Source: Eutreptiella sp. 'Long Island Sound 2002' | Taxonomy: Eukaryota; Euglenozoa; Euglenophyceae; Eutreptiales; Eutreptiaceae | Direction: 5' to 3' | NCBI GenBank assembly: GCA_964036045.1 | Contig: OZ038383.1 | Location: forward strand, 89,127,514 to 89,191,513 | DNA length: 64,000 nt | Shown: positions 11,297 through 22,612 of the stretch, piece by piece | Numbering within the stretch: the stretch's first letter is position 1 | Layout: each line of letters starts with the position of its first letter | Notes under the pieces: generated by a model | Told to the model about the DNA's origin: nothing | Database searches by the model: none | The model's input: the letters and a program-made list of their open reading frames with translations, nothing else | Position numbers and translations under genes: made by a program

Positions 11297-12966
11297 TCTC
11301 TACGGGTCAGGCGGCAACTTGTGGATTGTCAGGGCCCCTTCCGTTGGAATGAAAGAAATTTCCCTTGGAATCGGGGGCGCACCCGAACACAACCACAGCT
11401 TCGTCAAAAACGCAGCAAAACCATAAGGGAAAACCCGCTATCTTGCACTGAAGCACGACCTGCAGAGTTAGAGAGGCCCAGAAGTCCTGAAGATTTGGGG
11501 TGACACAACCGAAAATATAAACTTTTTAGCCCCAAATGGAATCTCCGAAGTTACCCAGAAGTTGGGGGGCGCCCCGCTTCACTTGGGTGGACCATGTCTC
11601 ATATTGATGCAGACACCATATATCGCGGTCCCACAGGCTGGTCGGGGGGTGCTGTGGGTGAAACGCCAACGTCCAGTGCAAATGTGCCCATTTTCACGTC
11701 TTTAACCCTTTTTTGAGGGGCTCTCGGGTGTTAGAGGTCTAATGCACCCCTATAAAGCCTATGAAACATGACATCTCGCGGGATGTTTAAGCAGATTAAG
11801 CAGATTCGACGTTTTGGGGTGATTCAGCACATTCCGATGTGCAGATTCCTCAAGCCGTGAGCATTTGCGGCAAATACCAGCAACTATGAATGGATTTACA
11901 CCCGCATTCAAAATTTGGGGTTTCTATAGGGGTGGACAAGGGCTGTGGGCGGTAATGGTATGCAGAAGCGCGTTTAGCAGACTGCGGAAGACCGCGCATG
12001 AACACACAATACGCGCGCCTCCAAACTGTATGAAACCGCTCCAACCGCCACCTAAATCCTTCAGGTGTGAATCATTTGGAACGATCCTGTCCAATTGGAA
12101 CTGTCAATTTTGTTTGATGCGAAGTCGTTTTTTTGGTTGTCTTGGTGCGAGTTCTAAATGCCTGAACTGTCCAAACGGGCCGTTCTGATAATGAGTAGGA
12201 GGCATTTGAATCTGTGAGTTAATGACACGTGAGTTGGATTTCTATTGCTTCTTTCAGCACACCAATCTTGTCATTCAGATATCATTTTCAACCCACTTGG
12301 GGCTTTCATCACACCCATTTTGTCATTCAGATACCCTTTCAACCCATTGTAGTCTTTCATCAGACCCACTTCGTTATTCCGATACCATTTTGAACCACTT
12401 TTGGGCTTTCACCACACCCATTTGGTCATTAAGGTACCATTTCCGGCCCATTTTGGGCTTTCATCACTTGGAGGGAGACCCAAAACTCATTGAGAGAGGT
12501 GGTCTTCGCTTCGACGGAGGTGTTTTTCAGTTGGCAGAAGGTATTTTCTACCTGTTCGGAGGAGGTTTTCACTTAGAGGGAGGTGTTTTTCGCCTAAACA
12601 AAGGTGGTTTTACTCGGAGGAAGGAATTTTTCACCTAAAGGGAGGAGTTTTTCGTTTGTAGGGAGGTGTTTTTCGCTTCGAGGGACGTGGGTTATACACG
12701 GAGGGGGCTGTTTTTGACGTGGAGAGGGACCAAAAACTAATGGAGGGAGGTGTTTTTCACTTGGAGTGAGGTGTTTTTCACTTGGACGAAGACACCAAAT
12801 TTATCGAGGCACGTGCTTTTCCCTTGGAGCGAGGTGCTTTTTAGGTGGAGAGAGGTGAGGGTTCGGAACCGTTTTTACCAATTAATCGGAAAAACCGGTT
12901 ATCGGCAATAATCGGAAATTATTTTCAAAACAATTGGCACAACCGGTTATTTTGAAAACCGATTTA
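11297..12966. repeat. 1,670-bp tandem duplication, copy 2
   Basis: This copy matches 9627-11296 end to end, from TCTCTACGGGTC to AAAACCGATTTA. Near identity implies a recent duplication or a collapsed longer array. Sequence after 12966 continues the AT-rich AACCGGTTAT motif field instead of a third copy. Confidence 0.93.
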
Positions 12967-13265
12967 AACCAATTAATCGGAATGGTTCCAAATTTTTTGG
13001 GTTCTTTTCGGCAGTACATTTTGTTCAATTTTTGCACTAAATAGAGGCTTTGGTGGCAATAAGCGATGGCCGCTGGTGAATTACAACTTCCGATGTAGTT
13101 TTGATCACTGTGCTCCGACTTGTATGGACTCTCTTTTGCCGATTGCAAGATTTTGGTTAGTAAAGAGCAATTAATCGGAAAAACCGTTTATTTCGAAAAC
13201 TATTAATCGGCCAAACCAGTTATGTCGGTAGAAATAATCGTTTAAAACCGGTTATTTTCAAAACT
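12885..13265. repeat. Cluster of AACCGGTTAT-type motifs
   Basis: The palindromic core AACCGGTT with a trailing AT recurs near 12894, 12951 and 13245, with variants AACCGTTTAT and AACCAGTTAT between them. AATTAATCGG recurs beside them. The same motifs end both copies of the 1,670-bp duplication. They could be protein-binding sites near an element terminus. Nothing coding is seen here. Confidence 0.5.
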
Positions 13266-13274
13266 AGCAGGTTC

Positions 13275-13640
13275 CAAACCTTCACAGAGGTGTTTTTCAC
13301 TTGAACGGAGGTGGCTTTCACTTGGAGGGAGGCGTTTTTCACTTAGAGGGAGGTGTTTTTCACTTGGATGGAAATGTTTTCCAGCTGCACGGAGGAGTTT
13401 TGTAGTTCGAGCATGGTTTTTTTCCACCTGGACGGAGGATTTTTCACCTGACGAGAAGTCTTTTTCACTTGCACGGAGGGATTTTTTACTTGGACACATG
13501 TGTTTTTCACTTGGAAAGAGGTATTTTTCACTTGGTGGGTGGTGTTTTTTACTCGGAAAGAGATTCAAAATTCAGGGAGGGAAGTGTTTTTCACTTGGAG
13601 AGAGACCCAAAACTCATGGAGGGAGGTGTTTTGCAGATGG
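13275..13640. repeat. ~30-bp minisatellite
   Basis: Degenerate tandem units of about 30 bp carry the core GGAGGTGTTTTTCACTTGGA. The same family lies inside both 1,670-bp copies (about 10840-11180 and 12510-12850). The unit length is a multiple of three, so long frames such as 13242-13568 on the minus strand arise with a repeated HLPPSEK-type pattern. These are judged non-coding. Confidence 0.85.
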
Positions 13641-14279
13641 TCCCGCTCCTTGATTGATGCTTTGTGCCAATACGGAATAGCTGAAGTAAATCTGACATTG
13701 TGTTGCTTAACGCTTTGAATGGTTAAGCTGCTCCAATGAGTTATTTCTTGCCTTTGTCTAGTGCTATCGTGTGGTCTTGTCCCACCCAATACCCTAGCAA
13801 CTGCATACAGACGTGGCTGAGAACTAACAACCGCGTGTAGCCTAGAAACGACATGCCCAAAGGTGAGCCACTGAAAATAATTGTTGACTTTTGTTTCCTA
13901 CATCCATATGTGCCCAAACACCCCCACCCCCAAGGAGGGGTATTAACTTTGCTAACAAGCCTTGTCGACCTCTAGATTCGTTTTGGGTGCCCCCGCCATT
14001 CCCGCATTTACGCCAGAGAATTTTCCACTCAAATAGAAATTCCCAATTTTGCAGCCGTTTGCAGCATTTTCTTGGCACTGCACTTTTTGTGTTCTCTGCT
14101 AGTGTGCAAGTTTGTCTGCCATGGCACGGGTGCAGCAGAGCGTTGTCAGCGGCCATCAGCAGCGCCAACGTTATGCGAAGGAGTCGTAAGCATTGAGCAC
14201 AGCAAAGACACAGCGACAAGGTAGAGGTATGACGGCGTGTGCATTGAAGGTGCATGTGACGAATCTCTGCGGCTTGTGC
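13641..14279. other. Unassigned region
   Basis: No domain, repeat family or RNA gene was recognised. A 206-codon minus-strand frame (14462-13842) spans this and the next repeat. Its composition (Cys, Leu, Arg rich) and overlap with a tandem repeat argue against a protein. Confidence 0.3.
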
Positions 14280-14960
14280 TTTGAACCTACGATTGTGTGC
14301 CTTGAAGAGCAATAGGTTGGAAGAGGTTTGCAACGAGTCCCCACAAGTTGCAGCGCGGCTTGAACTGTTGTAGCCGCTTGCAACAATCTGAAGCCCGCGC
14401 TTTGATTTGCGTGTGCCCAACAAGTTGCAGTGTGCGCCTTGCAATAAGGACGGCACGTGCAAGAGATTGCAAATTGCGCCTTGAACTGCGCCTGTCTAAA
14501 AAGTTGTAGATCGCGCCTTCAACAATGGTAGGCGCATGAAGGAGTTTGCACTGCCCGCTCCGATCGGTGTGCCCAACAAGTTGCAGCGTGCGCTTTGCAA
14601 AATGGTAGACAAGTGCAAGATTTTGCTACGTTCGCCTTGAAGTGCGCGCGTTCAACAAGTTGTAGAGTGTGCCTTCAACAATGGCGGCCACGTGTAGGAG
14701 GTTGTGGAGCGCGCCCCCATTTTCACGTGCCCAACAAGATGCAGCGCGCAACTCGCAGGATAGCAAACACATGCAGAAATTTGCAGTGTGCGCCTTCCAT
14801 TGCGCATGTGCAATAAGTTGTAGAGCCCATCTTGAACATTTACGTGCGCATGCAACAGGTTGCAACGCGCGCCGTGATTTGCCCGTGGTGGACAAGTTGC
14901 AGCGCGCGCTTTGCAGGATGGCATGTGCGTGCACGAGTTCTGGAATTAAGTGCATGTAGC
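14280..14960. repeat. Degenerate ~39/78-bp GC-rich tandem repeat
   Basis: The phrase CAACAAGTTGCAGCGCGC recurs with variants near 14342, 14409, 14500, 14576, 14655, 14733, 14810, 14852 and 14892. Spacing is mostly 67-90 bp, with about 40 bp at the end. Between the phrases lie TTCAACAATGG and CACGTGCAAGAGGTTGCAA. It is an old, diverged array, and frames across it are by-products. Confidence 0.75.
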
Positions 14961-15540
14961 ATAGTGAGATGAGTGCACGAGCGCAGGCTGAGCTGAAGAG
15001 CGCGCGCGCGTTTGTATATGTGTCTGTTATGTAAGCAAAGATAGAGGCTCAGATCGCATTGCTACTGTTGCATAATAACAAAATGATATGATGTTTTGGT
15101 TGGATTTAATTGTGTAGTGAAAACTGAGGTCGGAGATTTCAAACAAAATTGAATGGTTTATTAAAAACATCGTGGATGTCAACAAAGCCATTACAACAAT
15201 GTTGTTCGAGTGGCATTATTTGACAGATGCCGTCATGTTGCCGTGTCAGCTCGTCGCGCTAAAAGAGGTCCACAGATCGTGCTCAAAACCAGAAGACGAA
15301 CAGGAATCCGAGTCCACGCCGTTCCAGAGATGGGAGCTGGTTGGGTGGTGATTTAAAAGGTGTGCATCTCTACGGCCGATTCGAGACGACATTCGAATGG
15401 CAGTTGAGCATCTGGATCAATCAATAGAGCCACGGAGGGCAGCCTACGGGAGGATTTCTTGTGTGACGCGGAGGAGTCCTGTTGGAAAGTTGAGGTGTGG
15501 CAGGTACCTGATCACCCACTGAAGTAGGCCTCGCAGATCA
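14961..15540. other. Unassigned region with short GC microsatellite
   Basis: A short GCGCGCGCGCG run lies near 15000. The rest shows no recognised feature. The end (GGCCTCGCAG before 15531) looks like a splice acceptor for the coiled-coil ORF that follows. Confidence 0.35.
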
Positions 15541-15981
15541 AAAATTTGAAAACCCAACTGAAGCATGCAAGAAGGTCCAGCGACAAAATCTCTAAGCGCA
15601 AGGGAAACGAATGCAACATCAAACGCGCCAAGTTTGAGCAGTGCCAGCTGGAGTTACGTGAAGCGCTTCAGGAAAACGAGGGCTTGGAGATCAAGGAAGT
15701 GGAGTGTGAAAAGAGTTTGGAGGATATGGAGCAGCGCATGCATCGACTCTCTCAAGCACTGGCCGAAGAGAGCAAACCCAAGACGGAGACGCACAGAGGA
15801 ACAAAAAGAAGGAGATGTCATAGAAAAAGCAACAAGGGAAGCTGTCATTTGTTTAAAGGTTTCTTTTTTTGTTGGCTTGTGCGTTGGCGTGTGTGTATTG
15901 GCCTTCATTCTACAACTTCCGTTCCAGCGGTGTAGCCAAGTAATGCAGTACACGGGAGTACAAAAGGGTCCAACTTTCTGA
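15541..15981 (+). CDS. Coiled-coil ORF followed by a membrane segment in a second frame
   Basis: From a possible acceptor near 15530, an open frame encodes a charged helical stretch. It contains KTQLKHARRSSDKISKRKG, then FEQCQLELREALQENEGLE and QRMHRLSQALAEE, typical of a coiled coil, and ends in a basic TKRRRCHRK. In the +1 frame, from about 15830, a hydrophobic stretch AVICLKVSFFVGLCVGVCVL is followed by a short tail and a stop at 15981. A coiled coil, basic patch and C-terminal membrane anchor would resemble nuclear-envelope or Golgi tail-anchored proteins. The join needs a splice (a TCATAG acceptor is visible near 15820) or a frameshift. I do not recognise a family; this may be the last exons of a host gene. 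Confidence 0.4.
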
Positions 15982-17740
15982 CCAGGCCTGGTGTAAGCTT
16001 GAGACATTGTCGCTTTAGAAAGGTACGGAGACCCCGCCCCCCCTTTTTCAGCGCCGAGAGGGCACAACAATCCTCACGCGTGTGTGTCAGCCGGTTGCTT
16101 GCAAGTGGCAGGGCTGATCGGGGAGGCGGCCAACCCTGCCCTTTGCGAAGTGTACACCGGAGGGCAGGGTTTTCTCTGGCGGGCCAAGCAGATGCTTTGG
16201 TGCCCTAAAACGGCCTTTTTGACCATCATCAGATTTTGGAGCTGGAAACACAAGAGGTGGATCGCTTGAGCGTCAAGAATTGGATTCCTGGTGCTGGGCA
16301 CTTTTTGTTTCGCAGGTACCGGTGCATTGCTTGTTCGTATTATTCAACAAATAACGCCCGTGCGTCAGATGTGAGTGTTTTCTTTTCTGTCGTTTCGTTT
16401 TCGTGTTTTCTTGCGTCCTGCGTGGCAGAGCTATTGGTGTGTCATTTCAACGACTGGTGTTTTATTTTGCCTCCTTTCGCGTGCGTTCCTTGGCCTTCGC
16501 CTTTGTTCGTGGCGCTTTGCTTTAATATATAAGAACCTATGTTATACGCATGTTTGCCTTCCTCTCTGTGCTGGGTAGCCAGAGCCAAAATACATGATCA
16601 CGAGAAGTATGGAGATCGCGGATGCGGCGAGTTGGTCAAAGAAGATGTCAATAACAGTCAGGGAGAGACAGAAAAAGGAACAAAAAAGCTTAAATAATGA
16701 GCTCAATAATGCATAGAGGAATGCACTCGTAGATTATAGAGCAGAACCTGATAGGAGCACTTTCGCTTGGCATTATCACGTACATTGCACCCTGCAAGTG
16801 AACTGTAGTTGAAGCAAACGTTTTTACATGGCTCCGTGCCCAGTCTCTCCAAGGATAGACGTTAGGAGTCCTTTCTTTTTGCTAAGCTTTTCAATTTTTT
16901 TCAGAATATCGTTAATAGTACATGTGTAAGGAGAAGTGACAAGGTACAATAAAAGACAGTGGCAAGGGACAACACTATGGGGACCTGGAGTGGAAATCAG
17001 GGTACATCCATGGCACAGGGTGTAGCGGGAGTGAAACGGGTCCACCCCTCCACATTTGGATGGAGCCCCCTGGGCCAGGGTACAAAAACACCGACCCTAG
17101 GGTACAGCCCCCCCCAGCACAGCGACAGCCTAGCCCCCCATATGCGGGATCCTGTTTAAAAAGAAAGTCGGGTACGGTCCATGGGGCGGTCGGTATTTTG
17201 CTGAGTGTCTGTTTGTTTGTATTTTTGAGTGTCCATTTCCAAAGGACTGCATACATGTATTTGTTTTCTCACGTAAACCCGGATGGTTCAGCTTGTGAGG
17301 AGAGTGTAACAAAATAATGACGCAGTTTTGGCTGGATCGGTCTCTGATCGGCCATGTCCCCGGCTGCTTGGCTGGACTGTGGCATGTTGTTGCCTTTTGC
17401 TGGATTTCACCTGTGTTTTCCTCACTGCGTCAAAAAAGGACAACACTGTCCCGAAAATCTTGCACACCCTTGGACAGTCACACGAGCAAGCTGCAACAAG
17501 TCAATAAGAATCACTTGGGTGTGTAGATGGTAGTCAGTGGCGGATGTACAAGGCAATGATGGGGATGGAGACGGAGGCAATCAACATGAGAAAAGCAACA
17601 AAGGTAGGGGACTCTATGTGACAAAGGCATCGCAGTGCATCACCAAGCACACATGGCAGGAGAGGTCAGGATTGGGCTGTCGGGCAGGAGGAAGGTTGCT
17701 TGAGTACCTGTACCCATTCCCACTCCGATCCTGAAGCCAT
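15982..17740. other. Unassigned region
   Basis: No gene or repeat family could be assigned. Frames of 60-98 codons occur on both strands without domains. The right end grades into sequence resembling the family E LTR, so part of this may be more of that old LTR, too diverged to align by eye. Confidence 0.3.
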
Positions 17741-17862
17741 TTCAAGGGTTGGTGACACCCAAATCTGGGTGCAGAAATGGCAAAAAATAGGCAAAATTGG
17801 GGTAATTCCCATGGGTGGCTCGGGCACCCAATGCTGAACCCATAGCTCATGGGAATGGAAGG
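17741..17862 (-). repeat. Old LTR (family E), fragment 1
   Basis: The text around AAAATTGGGGTAATTCCCA and the following GGGTGGCTCGGGCAC matches LTRs of element B (AAAATTGGAGTAATTCCCAC at 42132 and the related copy near 27930). The match stops exactly at 17862, where element A begins, and continues after A at 49558. This is the target into which A inserted. Confidence 0.65.
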
Positions 17863-18093
17863 TGTCGTGGTTTGTTTCTTGGGAACTCTCTTGTACTCCT
17901 CTGCCTCTTGTTTCTCGAAATCCAAATCGACAAACCTCGCAGTACATAGACACTTGACAAATTCGAAGACAAAAACCCCGTCCAAAGATCGAAGTATCTT
18001 ACAGCACTTCATTCACACAATTGGCATTCGATGCTTCTTAAGTATTCACAGACTGCAGTGCGATTGCGACTGCGACTGTTCGAAGCCATAACA
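17863..18093 (-). repeat. Element A 3' LTR
   Basis: It runs from TGTCGTGG to CCATAACA on the plus strand and matches 49275-49557 throughout. The 5' copy is longer by two short segments, one after AACCTCGCAG and one near its end. Termini are TG and CA in the element's sense, TGTTATGG at the start. Confidence 0.88.
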
Positions 18094-18106
18094 CTACCCC
18101 CCCCTT
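18094..18106 (-). promoter_or_regulatory. Element A polypurine tract
   Basis: On the minus strand AAGGGGGGGGTAG lies directly before the 3' LTR start TGTTATGG. This is the expected place and composition for the plus-strand primer of reverse transcription, and it fixes the LTR boundary and the element's orientation. Confidence 0.8.
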
Positions 18107-18517
18107 GAGACGTCGAAGAGGTCTCATTCCTCTGGGTGGGCGTCACATGGTCGCACCTAGAGAGCAGGCGAAAAAAAGGTTTTGTGGACCTCGACATGTG
18201 CTGGCTACAGAAGCATAATAGTGGTCGAAACTCACACACTGAGGTGCAAGTCATGGTATACCTGTCGTCAACGCCTCATTCATACGCCGTGTTCGACTCT
18301 GCCACGGCTGTGTCTTGGCGGAAGCTGCAGAAGACAACTTCGCCTGGCGCACTGCACGCGCGCTGTACCCAGAGCAAGGCTGTGGGCACGTCGAACCATG
18401 ACATACCATAACATTGGGCACAGCTATCGAAGCTGGATGCCCAGCAGAAAAACAACCAACAGGCCTATACATCTGTCAATTCGACAGGATATATTAAGGC
18501 AGTCGACAGCATTAGTG

Positions 18518-18604
18518 GCATCCAGACTGTCGAATCGGCCATTACTCGGCATCCAGACTTGTCGAATCAGCCATTACTTGGCATCCAGACTTGTCGAATC
18601 AGCA
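18518..18604. repeat. Three ~32-bp tandem repeats
   Basis: GGCATCCAGACTTGTCGAAT followed by CAGCCATTACTT occurs two and a half to three times in a row, with small differences. It overlaps the 3' end of element A's extra ORF and could have changed its C-terminus. Confidence 0.8.
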
Positions 18605-19219
18605 GTCCGTGCCCCACGTGAACGTGGATGAGGGATCCACCTGGAGTCGACGCCACTTCGTGCACTTCCTTCAGTGTCTCGACGCCAGCCATGAACTTGA
18701 AGGTGTCATGACCCGTGTAGTGTCGACGAATGTCACTTTGAGGGGCACGGTTCTGAATCAGGATACCAGATCGATGGTTCCACAATCGAAGGTTGGGATC
18801 ACCAGGTCGGCCGTCGACGGGGCACTTGTACTGGAATACGAAGACATGTTCACGGGCAAGCGCTCGAAATTGTCCAGGTCCCAATGTTTGTGCCTTGGTC
18901 AAATAGAAATCCCAAAGGTTCGACGGTTTCCAAGCGTCCTCGCTCCACAAATCCGTCCGATTGGCGACTTCCAAGGAGAATGCGTCATCTCGACCAGTGG
19001 ACCATCGATAGGTTTCCTTCGAACCAGCGGCCATGCTGTGGTAGAACTGACCAGTTCGCGTATCGACTCGCCACCATGGCGTGTCAGCGATCGAAACTCG
19101 TCGAACAACGATGATAGCACTGACGTCATCGACTTCAGGGCCGAGGGCATATCGGTCAATGACCTCAAGCATGTCGGTTCGAGAACGTTCTTCTTGGAGT
19201 CAACCGAGTTGTTGATGTG
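18567..19219 (-). pseudogene. Element A extra ORF, C-terminal part
   Basis: This continues the reading frame broken at 23413 by element C. With C and one CATAC copy removed, the frame runs on without a shift (Ala-Asp-Gly-Gln-Tyr then Ala-His-Gln-Gln-Leu-Gly). One TGA at 19200-19202 sits where CGA would be expected. The remaining 200 or so residues include DRYALGPEVDDVSAIIVVRR, DTPWWRVDTRTGQFYHSMAA and SNLWDFYLTKAQTLGPGQFR. No membrane segment or known domain was recognised. The frame ends at 18567, about 470 bp before the polypurine tract. Its function is unknown. Confidence 0.7.
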
Positions 19220-19224
19220 CATAC

Positions 19225-20918
19225 TGTAAGGTTTTCGTGCAATCTATATTTTCGCTTTTTCTGTGTAAAAACCTGATATATGTGCACACACAGAAATCCA
19301 CGATCCCAGCACTGTTTTGGACAGTGTTGGTATCAGTGGATCAGGAATTTCTGTAGTTTTACATTCATGGTGTTTTCACCATTTTCTGTACTATAAAACT
19401 GAGTTTGGGTCGGCGACGGCCAGTCCTGAGATCGCGCGCGCCGATCCAGAAAATCTCGATTTCTGACGCTTTTTAAGAGATTTCAATCAGTTTTATTGTT
19501 TAGATTATTTGTATATCAGTTTTAAGTATAAGCGGATGTTACGGCACTATCGCGACGCTGTTCCGCGCTAGTTTTTTTGGCCCAAGTAGGCCATGTTCAC
19601 GATTTTTTATAAAATCGTAGGTGCCACAGATCCTGAAGTTATAGGCACCAAATGACAGCCCATCAGTTGGGCTGTGCATGCATAGGTTGATTGGGTTTCC
19701 AAACGCGTCGGTGCACCGGCACCACGCGTTGGAGGGAGACCCGTGTTCATAGTGCATGTGTGCATTGTTTTGCTTATATTACAATGTTATATGCCCCCCT
19801 TTGTTCATTTCTTCTCAGAACATGTGAAAGGGATCGTTTCGAAATCCCTTTGGATTTCGTGGTCATGACCTTGACTTGTATGTCGTCGGTGTTGGGGATT
19901 TGAAGGAGGTTTGTTTGTGTTTTTTGGGGTAATGTTGGATGTATAGGCCAAAGCCCATTTCACTACAACAAATGACTTCAAAAATTCTTACAATTTCGAA
20001 ACGCCCTCAGCGACGACGACGACGACGACGACGACGCTGAAGACGACGACGACGAGGTCTATGGATGGACTATGCGAAGGAATTAGCAAACTCCAACAAC
20101 ATGTTTGAGTTTTGAGTTGAAGGAGTCCAAAAAATTATTGGAGGACTTCTTTGAATTTATTGATGCAATTGAAGACCTATGAGCTATGGCAGCGACATAC
20201 AGCGCTGTTGACGACTTGGTAGAAGACCCAATTCTACGACGACAGCCATGGGCCTTGGTATGCCCCATAGATTGACACTTGAAGGCCATCAAGACTTACT
20301 CCAAGGGTTACTCTACAAAGGTGGATGGTTTCCTACTATTTGGATGGTTTGACTTGATGGAGATTGTTACCGGATGGGACATCTCATACGCCTACAACTG
20401 ACCTTGACTGGGGACGCGCTGAAGCGATTGGTTTAAGTTAAAGAAGAATCTTTGAGCTAAATCAACTCATTTGTGTTCATTTGTTCAATTTTTGCATAGA
20501 CACTTATATGTGAATTTTTTTATTATTATCTTAAGCAATTTGTGCTTCCTTTACGCTATTTTTTCAGCTGCAGCCCTGGATTTGCTTTGTGATGTCTTTG
20601 ATTTCAGGGTCAGGACATCAGACAAGTGCATTTTTGTGGTTGTTGGTTTGTGTACCATTTCTTTGTTTTTGTCTAAAACATTTTTTTGGAGAAAAACACA
20701 TATTTCTCCGGGTTGTCTTGGGAGAATCAGCCCCAGACCCCACCCATGTTCTGGCTGGGTGTGTCTGAGCTTGGGAGGGGAGTGTTAACCCGGTAGAACT
20801 ATGTGGTGGTTAACACCCAACCCAAATGCTTTGCATTTTTCCCACCCAATTTTTTTGTTGCACTACACCTTCTTTGTGCTTTTCAGCCTGAGATGTGTCT
20901 CAGGACTTGGGAGGGGAG
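19225..20918. repeat. Element C unit 1
   Basis: This full 1,694-bp unit contains an imperfect inverted repeat around AGCACTGTTTTGGACAGTG, a small hairpin ATGGTG-TTTT-CACCAT, a TATA box, and a (GAC)n tract near 20010-20055. The frame through the tract reads as an Asp-rich run then VYGWTMRRN and a stop, perhaps the relic of a gag tail. A 105-codon hydrophobic frame (20471-20788) lacks an ATG start. Confidence 0.85.
19392..19399 (+). promoter_or_regulatory. TATA box in element C unit
   Basis: TATAAAAC occurs in CTGTACTATAAAACTGAG, about 165 bp after the unit start. It is repeated in units 2 and 3 near 21086 and 22780. The position suits an LTR promoter. Confidence 0.5.
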
Positions 20919-22612
20919 TGTAAGGTTTTCGTGCAACCTATTTTTTCGCTTTTTCTGTGTAAAAACCTGATATATGTGCACACACAGAAATCCACGATCC
21001 CAGCACTGTTTTGGACAGTGTTGGTATCAGTGGATCAGGAATTTCTGTAGTTTTACATTCATGGTGTTTTCACCATTTTCTGTACTATAAAACTGAATTT
21101 GGGTCGGCGACGGCCAGTCCTGAGATCGCGCGCGCCGATCCAGAAAATCTCGATTTCTGACGCTTTTTAAGAGATTTCAATCAGTTTTATTGTTTAGATT
21201 ATTTGTATATCAGTTTTAAGTATAAGCGGATGTTACGGCACTATCGCGACGCTGTTCCGCGCTAGTTTTTTTGGCCCAAGTAGGCCGTGTTCACGATTTT
21301 TTATAAAATCGTAGGTGCCACAGATCCTGAAGTTATAGGCACCAAATGACAGCCCATCAGTTGGGCTGTGCATGCATAGGTTGATTGGGTTTCCAAACGC
21401 GTCGGTGCACCGGCACCACGCGTTGGAGGGAGACCCGTGTTCATAGTGCATGTGTGCATTGTTTTGCTTATATTACAATGTTATATGCCCCCCTTTGTTC
21501 ATTTCTTCTCAGAACATGTGAAAGGGATCGTTTCGAAATCCCTTTGGATTTCGTGGTCATGACCTTGACTTGTATGTCGTCGGTGTTGGGGATTTGAAGG
21601 AGGTTTGTTTGTGTTTTTTGGGGTAATGTTGGATGTATAGGCCAAAGCCCATTTCACTACAACAAATGACTTCAAAAATTCTTACAATTTCGAAACGCCC
21701 TCAGCGACGACGACGACGACGACGACGACGCTGAAGACGACGACGACGAGGTCTATGGATGGACTATGCGAAGGAATTAGCAAACTCCAACAACATGTTT
21801 GAGTTTTGAGTTGAAGGAGTCCAAAAAAATATTGGAGGACTTCTTTGAATTTATTGATGCAATTGAAGACCTATGAGCTATGGCAGCGACATACAGCGCT
21901 GTTGACGACTTGGTAGAAGACCCAATTCTACGACGACAGCCATGGGCCTTGGTATGCCCCATAGATTGACACTTGAAGGCCATCAAGACTTACTCCAAGG
22001 GTTACTCTACAAAGGTGGATGGTTTCCTACTATTTGGATGGTTTGACTTGATGGAGATTGTTACCGGATGGGACATCTCATACGCCTACAACTGACCTTG
22101 ACTGGGGACGCGCTGAAGCGATTGGTTTAAGTTAAAGAAGAATCTTTGAGCTAAATCAACTCATTTGTGTTCATTTGTTCAATTTTTGCATAGACACTTA
22201 TATGTGAATTTTTTTATTATTATCTTAAGCAATTTGTGCTTCCTTTACGCTATTTTTTCAGCTGCAGCCCTGGATTTGCTTTGTGATGTCTTTGATTTCA
22301 GGGTCAGGACATCAGACAAGTGCATTTTTGTGGTTGTTGGTTTGTGTACCATTTCTTTGTTTTTGTCTAAAACATTTTTTTGGAGAAAAACACATATTTC
22401 TCCGGGTTGTCTTGGGAGAATCAGCCCCAGACCCCACCCATGTTCTGGCTGGGTGTGTCTGAGCTTGGGAGGGGAGTGTTAACCCGGTAGAACTATGTGG
22501 TGGTTAACACCCAACCCAAATGCTTTGCATTTTTCCCACCCAATTTTTTTGTTGCACTACACCTTCTTTGTGCTTTTCAGCCTGAGATGTGTCTCAGGAC
22601 TTGGGAGGGGAG
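20919..22612. repeat. Element C unit 2
   Basis: This matches unit 1 over its whole 1,694 bp, with rare substitutions such as CTATTTTTTCG for CTATATTTTCG and GGCCGTGTTC for GGCCATGTTC. It is preceded by the purine tract TTGGGAGGGGAG. Confidence 0.9.

Noticed and set aside
13242-13568. 108-codon minus-strand frame with repeated PSEKHL pattern
   Set aside because: This is the reverse reading of the minisatellite, and both strands give long frames.
13842-14462. 206-codon minus-strand frame
   Set aside because: It overlaps the degenerate GC-rich tandem repeat, has no domain, and competing frames of similar type exist on both strands.
18591-19229. 212-codon plus-strand frame
   Set aside because: It crosses the boundary of element C and is antisense to the element A extra ORF, which is continuous through the restored target site.
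20471-20788. 105-codon hydrophobic frame in element C, repeated at 22165-22482
   Set aside because: It has no ATG start, and its identity between copies is explained by the recent tandem duplication. Hydrophobic residues come from T-rich sequence.
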